A stretch of DNA of 15,965 nt from an uncultured Collinsella sp. (GCA_900752345.1 CAADVA010000044.1:1-15965), one strand, 5' to 3'; positions 7,173 through 15,965 are shown, numbered from the stretch's first letter. Translations and numbers: made by a program. The notes: generated by a model from the letters alone, not told the origin.

Positions 7173-7685
7173 GTAGAAGATGATACCCCTGCGTACGCAT
7201 CTCATACAGTAGATATTTGGGACATGCCTAGAAATCTGTCTTCGCGGGCATCTCGCGCTCCCGCTCCGCCGAAAAGTAGAGCTCTAGGTTCGTCCTAACC
7301 ATCTACTCGTAGGCGCTTTACCCTGCTAAAGCTGGCATAACAGCTAGAGTGGAGGACGTATAAAGGCAAGGGGAAATATCAAACAATTCGGTGAACGGTA
7401 GCTGATGGCGGGAGCGTTTCCTGCGGATTTGTTAAAAACATCTTAATGTTATGAAAAAAGGAACATTTAACAGCCCTGATGAAGGGGGTGGCTGTGTTAT
7501 CCTTCACAAACGGGTGAAATCTTGGGTTTAGGGTTGCAAGACCAAGGTGAATAAACGTTTTTCCCTGTGCTAATGCGCGGCGGAAAGCGAATGAAGCCGG
7601 TCATGCAGGTCTAACATTCAAGAATTCAATAAGCAGCGGTGTGAGAGAGCGCCGCATTACACGTAACTAGGAGCGTGGTTACACA
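7173..7685. other. Intergenic region / probable long leader of the PFL operon
   Basis: About 510 bases between the divergent MarR and PFL genes with no credible ORF. Visible signals are a TAGAGCTCTA palindrome (7277-7286), AGCTG-GCATAA-CAGCT (7330-7345), AACAT-CTTA-ATGTT (7437-7450) followed by a further AACATT at 7462-7467, and TTCAC-N6-GTGAA (7503-7518). The AT-rich stretch around 7428-7475 is the likeliest promoter/operator zone. I could not find a good -35/-10 pair or a riboswitch I recognise. The PFL ribosome site AGGAG is at 7669-7673, twelve bases from the ATG, which is rather far. Confidence 0.4.
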
Positions 7686-9737
<2,052 letters not shown>

Positions 9738-9738
9738 C

Positions 9739-9763
9739 TATTGTTAGTGCTATACTAACAATA
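9739..9763 (+). promoter_or_regulatory. AT-rich hairpin directly after the PFL body stop codon
   Basis: TATTGTTAGT (9739-9748) pairs perfectly with ACTAACAATA (9754-9763) around a five-base loop. It starts one base after the TAA and has no T-run. It may stabilise or process the mRNA between the two PFL genes, or be an operator-like palindrome. Confidence 0.5.
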
Positions 9764-9779
9764 ACGATTACTGATTAGT

Positions 9780-9799
9780 GCGCCGGTTTCGGCCGGCGC
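9780..9799 (+). promoter_or_regulatory. GC-rich hairpin upstream of the glycyl-radical subunit
   Basis: GCGCCGG (9780-9786) pairs with CCGGCGC (9793-9799), loop TTTCGG. It ends ten bases before the AAGGAG ribosome site of the next gene. There is no T-run, so it is not a standard terminator. A 5'-end-protecting stem that raises yield of the small subunit is one possibility. Confidence 0.5.
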
Positions 9800-9822
9800 C
9801 TATCAATCGAAGGAGACACATT

Positions 9823-10074
9823 ATGAAGGTTTCTGAAGTTTCCGAGACTCAGGCCGATAACCTGGTCCACATGCTCGACGCTTACGCCGAGAAGGGTGGC
9901 CACCACCTGAACATCAACGTCTTCAACCGTGAGACGCTGCTCGACGCTCAGGCTCACCCCGAGAAGTACCCGCAGCTGACCATCCGCGTTTCCGGCTATG
10001 CCGTGAACTTCCACACGCTCACCAAGGAGCAGCAGGACGAGGTCATTTCGCGTACCTTCCACGACAAGTTCTAA
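9823..10074 (+). CDS. grcA: Separate glycyl-radical subunit of pyruvate formate-lyase (GrcA-like)
   Basis: 83 residues closely matching the C-terminus of PflB: GGHHLNINVFNRETLLDA (25-42), PEKYPQLTI (46-54) and the glycyl-radical motif RVSGYAV (55-61), with G58 as the predicted radical site, then LTKEQQDEVISRTF. The ATG at 9823 has AAGGAG seven bases upstream; an in-frame upstream start at 9778 would run through a hairpin and has no ribosome site. GrcA/YfiD of E. coli (127 residues) is a spare part that rescues a full-length PFL after oxygen cleavage. Here the neighbouring PFL body has no such domain, so this protein must supply the radical for every turnover. An activating enzyme (radical SAM, PflA) must recognise it, encoded elsewhere. 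The role as obligate subunit is inference, though strongly supported by the complementary lengths (683 + 83). Confidence 0.93.
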   Translation: MKVSEVSETQADNLVHMLDAYAEKGGHHLNINVFNRETLLDAQAHPEKYPQLTIRVSGYAVNFHTLTKEQQDEVISRTFHDKF

Positions 10075-10250
10075 AGGGATTTAACTCCCGCAGGATCGCC
10101 GGGGCTGTTTGGGTTACCTCCCAAAACGTCCTCGGACATGCAAGAAACCCTCGCTGCGCACTTCGTGCGGCGAGGGCTTCTTGCGTCCTGCGGAATATTT
10201 TGGGAGATAGCCCAAGCAGCCCCGGCGGGGTCCTGTGTAGTCACCCTTTA
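10072..10250. repeat. Very long fold-back structure after the PFL operon
   Basis: Core 10091-10235 folds into one extended hairpin: CAGGA/TCCTG, then the perfect CGCCGGGGCTG/CAGCCCCGGCG (10097-10107 with 10217-10227), TTGGG/CCCAA, CTCCCAAAA/TTTTGGGAG, GGAC/GTCC, GCAAGAA/TTCTTGC, CCCTCGC/GCGAGGG and CGCAC/GTGCG, about 53 pairs with small bulges. The outermost match TAAAGGG/CCCTTTA (10072-10078 with 10244-10250) includes the stop codon of the glycyl-radical gene. No T-run follows. It probably ends or protects the PFL transcript. It could also be a palindromic insertion. Confidence 0.65.
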
Positions 10251-10316
10251 GGCGAAACTCTCCTAATTATTTGGATGAGTCGTTTACTTACTTGTACTGT
10301 TACCGTCTTCCCGCTG

Positions 10317-10356
10317 TTGTTGGGGTATGCTTTGTTCGTATGTAAACGTATGACAT
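10317..10356 (+). promoter_or_regulatory. Putative promoter and operator of the LacI-family regulator
   Basis: ATGTAAACGTATGACAT (10340-10356) closely resembles the sites before the GH32 gene (TGAAAACGTTTGACATA) and has the central CG of LacI-type operators. It overlaps a weak TATGTA (10339-10344) that lies 16 bases after TTGTTG (10317-10322). This suggests autoregulation; the promoter boxes are weak. Confidence 0.45.
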
Positions 10357-10375
10357 GTTGATGGGGGAGGGTGCT

Positions 10376-11386
10376 ATGGCTCGCGAGGGCGCTCGTTCTA
10401 AGGATTCTGCTAAGCCTGGCATCAAGGAAGTTGCAGCGGTGGCGGGGGTTTCGCCCACTACGGTATCTCGCGTGCTTAATAATCGCGGCTATATTAGCCA
10501 AGAAACCCGCGATAAGGTCCATGCCGCGATGGAGCGCATCAACTATACGCCCAACGATATCGCCCGTGCCATGCTCAACGGTCGCCTGAACCTTATCGGC
10601 ATGATCGTTCCCTTTGTGAGCAGCCCGTTCCATGCTCAGGTTGTGCAGGCGGTCGAGCGCACGTTGGCGGAAAACGGCTTTAAGATGTTGCTGTGCAACA
10701 GCGCCAATCGACCCGATCTTGAGCGTTCCTATATTGACATGCTCCGCCGCAATATGGTCGACGGCGTCATCGTCAACTCCCTCAATATCGGTGCTGAGGC
10801 ATATGCCGAGATGGGCTTGAGCCTGGTTGGTATCGACTGCGACCTTGGCGAGGCCTCTGTTCAGATTGCGAGCGACAGCTATAGCATCGGCGAACTTGCC
10901 ACGCGTCGCCTGATCGATGACGGGTGTTCACGCATCCTGTGCCTGCGCAGCAATAGCCGCATGCGCATGCCTGCCAATAAGCGTACCGATGCCTACCTCG
11001 ATGTTGTTGAGCAGGCCGGTTTGCCCGCGCTTGTCCGTGAGGTCGAGTTCGTTAAGCCCGATGACGAAAAGAGCGCGGTCGTTGCGAAGATCCTCGATGA
11101 GAACCCCGATATTGACGGCATCTTTGCGGGAGACGACACGATGGCGGCCATCTGCCTCAACGTGATGAAGCAGCGCGGCTTGAGCGCTCCGGACGATATT
11201 AAGGTCGTGGGCGCGGATGGCGCCCGCCGCACTATGACGTTTATGCCTGACTTAACAACCGTTCGTCAAGATATCGATCGCATCGGAGAGCTCGCGGCGC
11301 AATCCATCATCGCTCTTGTTAACGGTGAAAAGCCCGAATCGAATATCAAGCTCCCCGTCGAACTTATCGAGGGCAAAACCGCGTAG
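10376..11386 (+). CDS. LacI-family transcriptional regulator of the sucrose/fructoside operon
   Basis: 336 residues, normal for LacI/GalR proteins. The DNA-binding helix-turn-helix is at about 16-35 (IKEVAAVAGVSPTTVSRVLN). The hinge region with YTPNDIARAML follows (57-67), then a periplasmic-binding-protein-like effector domain starting LIGMIVPFVSSPFHAQVV. The start is ATG at 10376 with GGGGGAGG five bases before it; this leaves an unusual 15-residue charged tail before the first helix. An upstream in-frame start at 10355 would overlap the operator and ribosome site. It is followed 182 bases later by the GH32/PTS genes, whose promoter carries matching operators, so a ScrR-like role (repressor released by a sugar such as sucrose, fructose or their phosphates) is likely. 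The ligand is inferred from neighbours only. No terminator is seen after it. Confidence 0.9.
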   Translation: MAREGARSKDSAKPGIKEVAAVAGVSPTTVSRVLNNRGYISQETRDKVHAAMERINYTPNDIARAMLNGRLNLIGMIVPFVSSPFHAQVVQAVERTLAENGFKMLLCNSANRPDLERSYIDMLRRNMVDGVIVNSLNIGAEAYAEMGLSLVGIDCDLGEASVQIASDSYSIGELATRRLIDDGCSRILCLRSNSRMRMPANKRTDAYLDVVEQAGLPALVREVEFVKPDDEKSAVVAKILDENPDIDGIFAGDDTMAAICLNVMKQRGLSAPDDIKVVGADGARRTMTFMPDLTTVRQDIDRIGELAAQSIIALVNGEKPESNIKLPVELIEGKTA

Positions 11387-11438
11387 CTCATCCGAGCCAA
11401 AAGAATCCCCCGAACGCTTCTGATGACCGTTCGCCGGC

Positions 11439-11456
11439 ATATGTCAACCGTTTGCC
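11439..11456 (-). promoter_or_regulatory. Upstream LacI-type operator, reverse orientation
   Basis: Read on the minus strand this contains AAACGGTTGACATATG, close to the two downstream sites (GAAAACGTTTGACATATG). It lies about 46 bases before the first of them. With the tandem sites it could allow cooperative binding or looping. Binding is inferred from similarity only. Confidence 0.35.
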
Positions 11457-11488
11457 GACGACTGGAACTGCGAAAAGACGTATTGGTG

Positions 11489-11522
11489 TGAAAACGTTTG
11501 ACATATGAAAACGATTGACATA
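11489..11522 (+). promoter_or_regulatory. Tandem 17-bp operators overlapping the GH32/PTS operon promoter
   Basis: TGAAAACGTTTGACATA (11489-11505) is followed immediately by TGAAAACGATTGACATA (11506-11522), identical except for one base. Both have a central CG and a TTGACAT half-site shared with the site before the regulator gene. The repeats supply the -35 box, so a bound repressor would block the polymerase. Confidence 0.6.
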
Positions 11523-11526
11523 TCTT
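11498..11526 (+). promoter_or_regulatory. Promoter of the GH32/PTS operon
   Basis: TTGACA (11498-11503) and TATCTT (11521-11526) are 17 bases apart, with a consensus -35 box. The predicted start near 11533 leaves a leader of about 35 bases with an AAGGA ribosome site at 11556-11560. Confidence 0.6.
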
Positions 11527-11568
11527 GCAGTTGTACCGAGTTAGTATCACGTGGGAAGGAAGTCTCGG

Positions 11569-12951
11569 ATGCACAAGGTGTATTACCAGCCTGAGGGAAT
11601 TTGGGTAGGCGACATCATGCCGTACGGCGAGGACGGCACGTTCTATCTCTATCACCAGCGTGACACGCGAAACCCCGGTCCTTTCGGAGAGCCGTTTGGT
11701 TGGGCACTCGCGACGACCAAGGATTTCGTCAACTACAAGGACTTTGGCGAGAGCCTTGAGCGTGGCGGCGACGAGGAAGTCGACCAGTATGTTTATGCCG
11801 GCACGGTGTTTAAGGTGGGCGACAAGTACCATGCGCTCTACACTGGTTGCAATCGCGATAAGGTCCGCGCACGCTTGATGAAGCAGGTTCTTCTTCACGC
11901 AACGAGTGACGACGCCGTCAAGTGGGAGAAGAACATCGCCGAGACGCTGCTTCCGCCCCAGGAAGGTTACGATGACCGCAACTGGCGCGATCCCTTTGTG
12001 CTTTGGGATGAGGAGAACGAAGAGTACATGCTCATCCTCGGCACGCGCGTGGGCGAGGACAAGCGTCTGATGACCGGGCGTCTGGTCAAGTTCACCTCCA
12101 AGGACCTGGATACCTGGGAGTTCCAGGGCGACTGGTGGAATCCGGGCCTTTACACCATGTTCGAGATGCCTGATCTCTTTAAGATGGGCGACTGGTGGTA
12201 TCTGGTGTTCTCCGAGTACAGTGATGGCAACAAGACCCGTTACCGCATGTCTCGCTCCATCAACGGTCCTTGGATCACTCCTGCTGACGATTCATTCGAT
12301 GGCCGCGCGTACTATGCCGCGCGTACCGCATTTGATGGCGAGCGCCGCGTTCTCTTTGGTTGGGTTCCTACGCGTGACGAGGGTGGCGATTCCAGCTCTT
12401 ACCTGTGGGGTGGCACCTTTATGCCTCTCGAGATCGTTCAGCGTGCCGACGGAACGCTCGGCACCAAGCTCCCTGACAGCATGCTTGGCGCCTTTGGCGA
12501 GGCTAAGGCAGTCGAGGCCTTTGAGCTTTCCTGCGAGTCGGGCAAGGTCGAGCAGGTGCTCGCCGCGGATGCCGGTTCCACCTATATGCTCGATGCCGAC
12601 ATCGAGCTCGCCGGTGACGCTGCCGGCTTCTCGGTGAAGCTTGCCGAGGACGCCGAGTCCGGTCTTGCCTATGAGTTCCGCGCCAACCTGCGTGAGGGCA
12701 AGCTCGAGTTTACGGCGGCCCCCCAGTATCCGTGGTTCCAGGTCAACAACATGGGCCTCGAGCGTCCGTTGTTCTTTAAGGGCGAGGGCACTCATCATGT
12801 GCGCCTGGTCGTTGACGACGATATCGCGACCATCTTTGTCGATGATGTTGCGCTTAACGCGCGCTTCTGCAATAAGCAGGGCCAGGGTGTGGCACTGACG
12901 GTCACCGACGGTACGCTCAAGTGCGCAAATGCAACGATCGCGTCTCTGTAA
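11569..12951 (+). CDS. Divergent glycoside hydrolase family 32 protein (beta-fructosidase-like)
   Basis: 460 residues with the GH32 layout: a five-bladed propeller (about 1-300) and a C-terminal beta-sandwich (about 310-460). The usual nucleophile motif WxNDPNG is replaced by IWVGDIMPYG (11-20), where D15 is the likely nucleophile. The stabiliser motif NWRDPF (138-143; D141) and the acid/base motif FEMPD (198-202; E199) are conserved. It therefore probably cleaves a fructosyl bond, but in a subtype different from the canonical enzyme two genes downstream. The start ATG at 11569 has AAGGA eight bases upstream. It is the first gene after the operator cluster, 45 bases before the PTS gene, so it is co-transcribed. 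Possible substrates are a fructo-oligosaccharide, a difructose compound or a sugar phosphate; the sequence does not decide. No signal peptide is seen, so it acts in the cytoplasm, on imported sugar. Confidence 0.85.
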   Translation: MHKVYYQPEGIWVGDIMPYGEDGTFYLYHQRDTRNPGPFGEPFGWALATTKDFVNYKDFGESLERGGDEEVDQYVYAGTVFKVGDKYHALYTGCNRDKVRARLMKQVLLHATSDDAVKWEKNIAETLLPPQEGYDDRNWRDPFVLWDEENEEYMLILGTRVGEDKRLMTGRLVKFTSKDLDTWEFQGDWWNPGLYTMFEMPDLFKMGDWWYLVFSEYSDGNKTRYRMSRSINGPWITPADDSFDGRAYYAARTAFDGERRVLFGWVPTRDEGGDSSSYLWGGTFMPLEIVQRADGTLGTKLPDSMLGAFGEAKAVEAFELSCESGKVEQVLAADAGSTYMLDADIELAGDAAGFSVKLAEDAESGLAYEFRANLREGKLEFTAAPQYPWFQVNNMGLERPLFFKGEGTHHVRLVVDDDIATIFVDDVALNARFCNKQGQGVALTVTDGTLKCANATIASL

Positions 12952-12996
12952 TGGCATCAAAACGTCTTATGATTTCGTAAAGGAATGGAGAGGAAC

Positions 12997-14448
12997 ATGG
13001 ACTACAAAGCAGTGTCTCAGCAAGTCGTCGATAACGTCGGCGGTCTGGAGAACATCGAGGGCGCCACGCATTGCGTTACGCGTCTGCGTCTGGTGCTCAA
13101 GGATACGAGCAAGTACAACAAGGCCGAGCTCGAGAACATCGATGGCGTCAAGGGCGTGCTGTACAACAGCGGCCAGCTCATGATCATCTTCGGTACCGGT
13201 ACCGTCAACAAGGTCTACGACGAGTTTATGGCTCTGACGGGCGTTAAGGAGATCAGCGCTTCCGAGGTCAAGGGCGCCGAGGCGGACAAGAAGGGCAAGT
13301 TCTTCTCGGTCCTCAAGGTATTCTCGGATATCTTTATCCCCATCATTCCCGCTTTTGTCGGCGCTGCTATCATCATCGGCCTTAAGTCGCTGATCGTTGC
13401 CAACGGACTCTTCGGCATGGAGGGCAGCCTTGCCGACCACAGCGAGTTCCTCAAGAACCTCGCAAGCTTCTTTGCCATTATTGCCACCACTTTCGACTAC
13501 CTGCCTGTCCTGGTTATGTACAGCGCGGTCAAGCGTTTTGGCGGTAACCCGATCCTGGGTATCCTCGTCGGTATCGTCATGGTTCACCCGAGCCTTATGA
13601 ACCGTAACACGTTCGTTATGGATCCGACGGGTGCTGAGTACTGGAACTTTGGTCCGCTCTCCATTCCCATGGTTGCTTTCCAGGGCGGTGTGTTCCCCGC
13701 AATCCTGACTGCCTGGTTTATGGCCAAGGTCGAGAAGATTGCCCAGAAGTACATCCCCGAGGTCGTCTCGTTCGTTTTCGTCCCGACCGTTACCCTGATT
13801 CTTGCTAACGTCGCCCTGTTCACCGTGTTCGGCCCGCTCGGCAACCTGATCGGCGACGTCCTCGGCGGCGTAATCGATATCCTGTACAACAGGATGGGCG
13901 TCTTTGGTGCCTTTGTCTTCGCCGCGTTCCTGCAGCCGCTTGTCGTTACCGGTACGCATCAGTTCATCCAGGGTATCGAGGCAAACCTCGTTGCCACGAC
14001 TGGCTTCAACTACATCCAGGCCATCTGGTCGGTTTCCATCATCGCCCAGGGCGGCGGCGCCATCGGCATGTACCTTATTCATAAGAAGCATTCCAAAGAG
14101 CGCAACATCTGCATGTCGTCCTTTATCCCGACGCTGGTCGGAATCTCCGAGCCCGCAATCTTTGCTGCAAACATGCGCTACTCGATCATTCCGTTCCTCT
14201 GCGCTTGCATCGGTGCAGGCTGCGGCGGTGCCTTCGTCAAGCTCTTTGAGGTGCGCGCTATCGGTCAGGGTCTGACCGGCGTGCTTGGCCTGCTCATCGT
14301 CACGCCCGAGACCCTCGTGTGGTATGTGGCTGGCAATCTCATCGCCTTTATCGTGCCGATCGTCTTGATCTTTGCCTACAACAAGGCAAAGGGCGTTCCG
14401 ACCACCGATGAAGAGGGCGCTGGCGCTGGCTTCGATGTCAGCTTCTAG
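12997..14448 (+). CDS. scrA: PTS permease EIIBC, sucrose/beta-glucoside family
   Basis: 483 residues. The EIIB domain (about 1-85) has the phosphorylated cysteine C26 in GATHCVTRLR, and GVKGVLYNSGQLMIIFG (50-66). The EIIC domain (about 105-465) has roughly ten membrane segments, with TGTHQF (318-323) and GISEPAIF (382-389), the family's substrate-site GIxEP motif. The start is ATG at 12997 with GGAGAGG just upstream; the ATG at 12985 has no spacing from AAGGA. The protein imports and phosphorylates a sugar in one step. There is no EIIA domain, so it must take phosphate from a separate glucose-type EIIA. Sucrose is inferred from the two flanking GH32 genes and the LacI regulator; the THQF sequence, where sucrose and trehalose permeases commonly carry HH, leaves room for another beta-fructoside. 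The short tail is rich in Gly, Ala and acidic residues. Confidence 0.88.
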   Translation: MDYKAVSQQVVDNVGGLENIEGATHCVTRLRLVLKDTSKYNKAELENIDGVKGVLYNSGQLMIIFGTGTVNKVYDEFMALTGVKEISASEVKGAEADKKGKFFSVLKVFSDIFIPIIPAFVGAAIIIGLKSLIVANGLFGMEGSLADHSEFLKNLASFFAIIATTFDYLPVLVMYSAVKRFGGNPILGILVGIVMVHPSLMNRNTFVMDPTGAEYWNFGPLSIPMVAFQGGVFPAILTAWFMAKVEKIAQKYIPEVVSFVFVPTVTLILANVALFTVFGPLGNLIGDVLGGVIDILYNRMGVFGAFVFAAFLQPLVVTGTHQFIQGIEANLVATTGFNYIQAIWSVSIIAQGGGAIGMYLIHKKHSKERNICMSSFIPTLVGISEPAIFAANMRYSIIPFLCACIGAGCGGAFVKLFEVRAIGQGLTGVLGLLIVTPETLVWYVAGNLIAFIVPIVLIFAYNKAKGVPTTDEEGAGAGFDVSF

Positions 14449-14487
14449 TTGAGCCGTTCAGCGTAATCTGAGGATAAGTCCATTTGA

Positions 14488-14526
14488 GGAAGGGCGTTCG
14501 GCTCGTGTGAGTCGAGCGTCCTTTCC
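14488..14526 (+). promoter_or_regulatory. Intergenic hairpin between the PTS gene and the second GH32 gene
   Basis: GGAAGGGCGTTCGGCTC (14488-14504) pairs along its length with 14509-14526 (GAGTCGAGCGTCCTTTCC), with a few G-T wobbles and one bulge, loop GTGT. No T-run follows. It lies 22 bases before the next start. It probably adjusts mRNA stability or readthrough within the operon. Confidence 0.55.
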
Positions 14527-14548
14527 TATAGACGAGAAGGTCATGGCG

Positions 14549-15965
14549 ATGTTTAATCAAAAAAACAAGGTGACACGCGCGGACTATGAGCAGTGGCGTG
14601 CCGGACAGGATGAGACGGCGGGTCGCATCGCGTCCGACCCCGATAGGCTTTTGTTCCATGTGGAGCCTGAGCTTGGCTGGCTCAACGACCCCAACGGTTT
14701 GGTGCAGATTGGTGATACATATCACATCTATCATCAATACGATCCGTTCGACGCTGCACATGGCGGTCCAGTGCTTTGGAACCATCTGACGACAAAGGAT
14801 TTTGTGACGTACGAGAATTGCGGCCCCGTGTTGTTCCCCGATTCCGATTTGGATTCGAGTGGAGCGTATTCTGGTTCTGCCTTTGTACGTGATGGCAAGA
14901 TTCACTACTTCTATACCGGCAACGTTAAGCATTTTGACCGCGATGATTACGACTACGTGTTGACGGGCCGTGAGCAAAACCAGATTCATATGGTTGCCGA
15001 GAATCCCGACGAATTGGGCGAGAAGCGCATAGCTATTGGACCGGTCGATTACCCCGACGATATCGGTACGCACGTGCGCGACCCCAAGATCCTTGAACAC
15101 GACAGTATCTACTACATGGTTCTCGGCGCTCGTACGAAAGACGACCGCGGCTGCGTGCTTGTCTATACCTCGCGTGATCTAGAGGACTGGGGCTATGCGA
15201 CGCGCATTGAGCTGGGCGAGAAGTTTGGCTTTATGTGGGAGTGTCCTGATCTGTTTGAGCTCGATGGCGAGCTTATTCTCGTTTGCTGTCCGCAGGGCGT
15301 GCCCGCCGATGGCTGGCGTTACCGCAATCCGCATCAGTGCGTGTGGTTCTCCATCGAGGCCGATTGGGGGGCGCCGAGCTTTAAGATCGTCGGCCAGGGC
15401 ATGCCTCCGATGGTTGATGCCGGTTTTGATTTCTATGCCCCGCAGTCCTTTGAGGATGCTGCGGGTCGACGTTTGATGATCGGATGGTCGGGTTGTCCCG
15501 ATGCGACGGCAGAAAGCCCGACGGTGGCACGCGGGTGGCAGTGCGCGTTGACGGTGCCGCGAGAGCTGAGCATGCGCGATGGTAAGCTCTGTCAGCAGCC
15601 GGTGCACGAGATTGAGAGGATGCGCGGCGACTGCGTTCGCGCGACAGGCGGTGAAACCGTTGAGGAGCCGGGCCGCCTGTTTGACCTTGTGGTTTCCTGT
15701 GAGGGCGCCAAGATGGTCGAGCTCGAGATCCGCAAGGGTGTCTTTGTGCGTTATACGGACGGGATGCTTACCCTCGATATGGGCGACGAAGGCTATGGAC
15801 GCGACCGGAGGTCGATCGAGCTCAGCGAGCTTCGCGACCTGCGCGTGCTTTCAGACACTACGATGGTCGAGATTTTTGCCAACGGCGGGGAGGCGGCACT
15901 TACGAGCCCGACCCATTCGCCCGCGGGTTCCGCGGAGGGGGCGCTGACGCGCGGGGACGTGTCAG
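14549..15965 (+). CDS. scrB: Sucrose-6-phosphate hydrolase (GH32 invertase), 3' end cut by the window
   Basis: About 472 residues are visible and the frame is open at the right edge. Canonical GH32: WLNDPNG (44-50, nucleophile D47), HVRDPK (175-180, D178) and WECPD (230-234, acid/base E231), then the C-terminal beta-sandwich ending near VEIFANGGEAALTS, which is close to the usual end of the family. It hydrolyses the sucrose 6-phosphate delivered by the PTS permease to glucose 6-phosphate and fructose. The ATG at 14549 is preferred over the in-frame ATG at 14543, because AGAAGG (14535-14540) lies eight bases before the former and only two before the latter. It is separated from the PTS gene by 100 bases with a hairpin and no new promoter that I can see, so it is the third gene of the operon. 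Some of its codons (AGG, ATA, CTA) are less biased than in the PFL genes. Confidence 0.92.
   Translation, partial: MFNQKNKVTRADYEQWRAGQDETAGRIASDPDRLLFHVEPELGWLNDPNGLVQIGDTYHIYHQYDPFDAAHGGPVLWNHLTTKDFVTYENCGPVLFPDSDLDSSGAYSGSAFVRDGKIHYFYTGNVKHFDRDDYDYVLTGREQNQIHMVAENPDELGEKRIAIGPVDYPDDIGTHVRDPKILEHDSIYYMVLGARTKDDRGCVLVYTSRDLEDWGYATRIELGEKFGFMWECPDLFELDGELILVCCPQGVPADGWRYRNPHQCVWFSIEADWGAPSFKIVGQGMPPMVDAGFDFYAPQSFEDAAGRRLMIGWSGCPDATAESPTVARGWQCALTVPRELSMRDGKLCQQPVHEIERMRGDCVRATGGETVEEPGRLFDLVVSCEGAKMVELEIRKGVFVRYTDGMLTLDMGDEGYGRDRRSIELSELRDLRVLSDTTMVEIFANGGEAALTSPTHSPAGSAEGALTRGDVS

Noticed and set aside
7503..7518. Rex-, FNR- or CRP-type site before PFL
   Set aside because: TTCAC-N6-GTGAA does not match the TTGTGA..TCACAA, TTGAT..ATCAA or TGTGA..TCACA consensus; only a generic palindrome can be claimed.
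9778..9822. Upstream start for the glycyl-radical subunit
   Set aside because: The extra residues (MRRFRPAPINRRRHI) come from translating a hairpin and the ribosome site; the ATG at 9823 has ideal spacing.
12967..14091. 374-residue minus-strand open frame
   Set aside because: Antisense shadow of the PTS permease gene, hydrophilic with no family signature.

Overview
The window looks like a chromosomal segment of a saccharolytic, anaerobic, moderately high-GC actinobacterium of the class Coriobacteriia. Collinsella or a close relative is the best guess. This is an inference from base composition, codon use favouring C/G third positions, clear Shine-Dalgarno sites, and the combination of pyruvate formate-lyase (PFL), a PTS sucrose-type operon and MarR-linked multidrug ABC exporters. 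No rRNA or other species marker is present, so the genus is unproven.

Layout, left to right. (1) 1-323, plus strand: the C-terminus of an FtsX/BceB-type ABC permease, followed by a clear intrinsic terminator. (2) 402-862: about 460 bases without a credible gene, packed with at least five inverted repeats, lying between convergent genes. (3) 863-1894, minus strand: a type I DAHP synthase (entry to aromatic amino-acid synthesis) with its own promoter at 1947-1975. (4) About 1990-2406: non-coding, with a hairpin and a pair of 32-bp inverted arms about 170 bp apart. (5) 2407-7141, minus strand: a tightly coupled three-gene operon (MarR regulator, then two ABC exporter half-transporters), closed by a strong terminator at 2407-2442. 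The two exporters carry complementary degenerate and canonical ATP-site residues, as in heterodimeric drug exporters. One has a roughly 200-residue extracytoplasmic insertion. (6) 7142-7685: a 544-base intergenic/leader region with a possible MarR operator and small palindromes. (7) 7686-10074, plus strand: PFL encoded as two proteins. The 683-residue body has the catalytic cysteine pair and stops just before the glycyl-radical domain. A separate 83-residue protein carries the RVSGYAV glycyl-radical motif. The two genes are separated by 85 bases containing two hairpins, and a very long fold-back structure follows. (8) 10376 to the end, plus strand: a LacI-family regulator, then an operon of a divergent GH32 enzyme, a PTS IIBC permease and a canonical GH32 sucrose-6-phosphate hydrolase that runs off the window. 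Related LacI-type operator sequences precede both the regulator and the operon.

How the genes work together. The scr-like operon imports and phosphorylates sucrose or a related beta-fructoside and hydrolyses it, feeding glycolysis. PFL converts the resulting pyruvate to acetyl-CoA and formate under anaerobic conditions. The most interesting item is the two-gene PFL. In this organism the radical-bearing part, which in full-length enzymes is a C-terminal domain (and in GrcA/YfiD a spare part), appears to be an obligatory separate subunit. No PFL-activating enzyme, EIIA or fructokinase gene is in the window.
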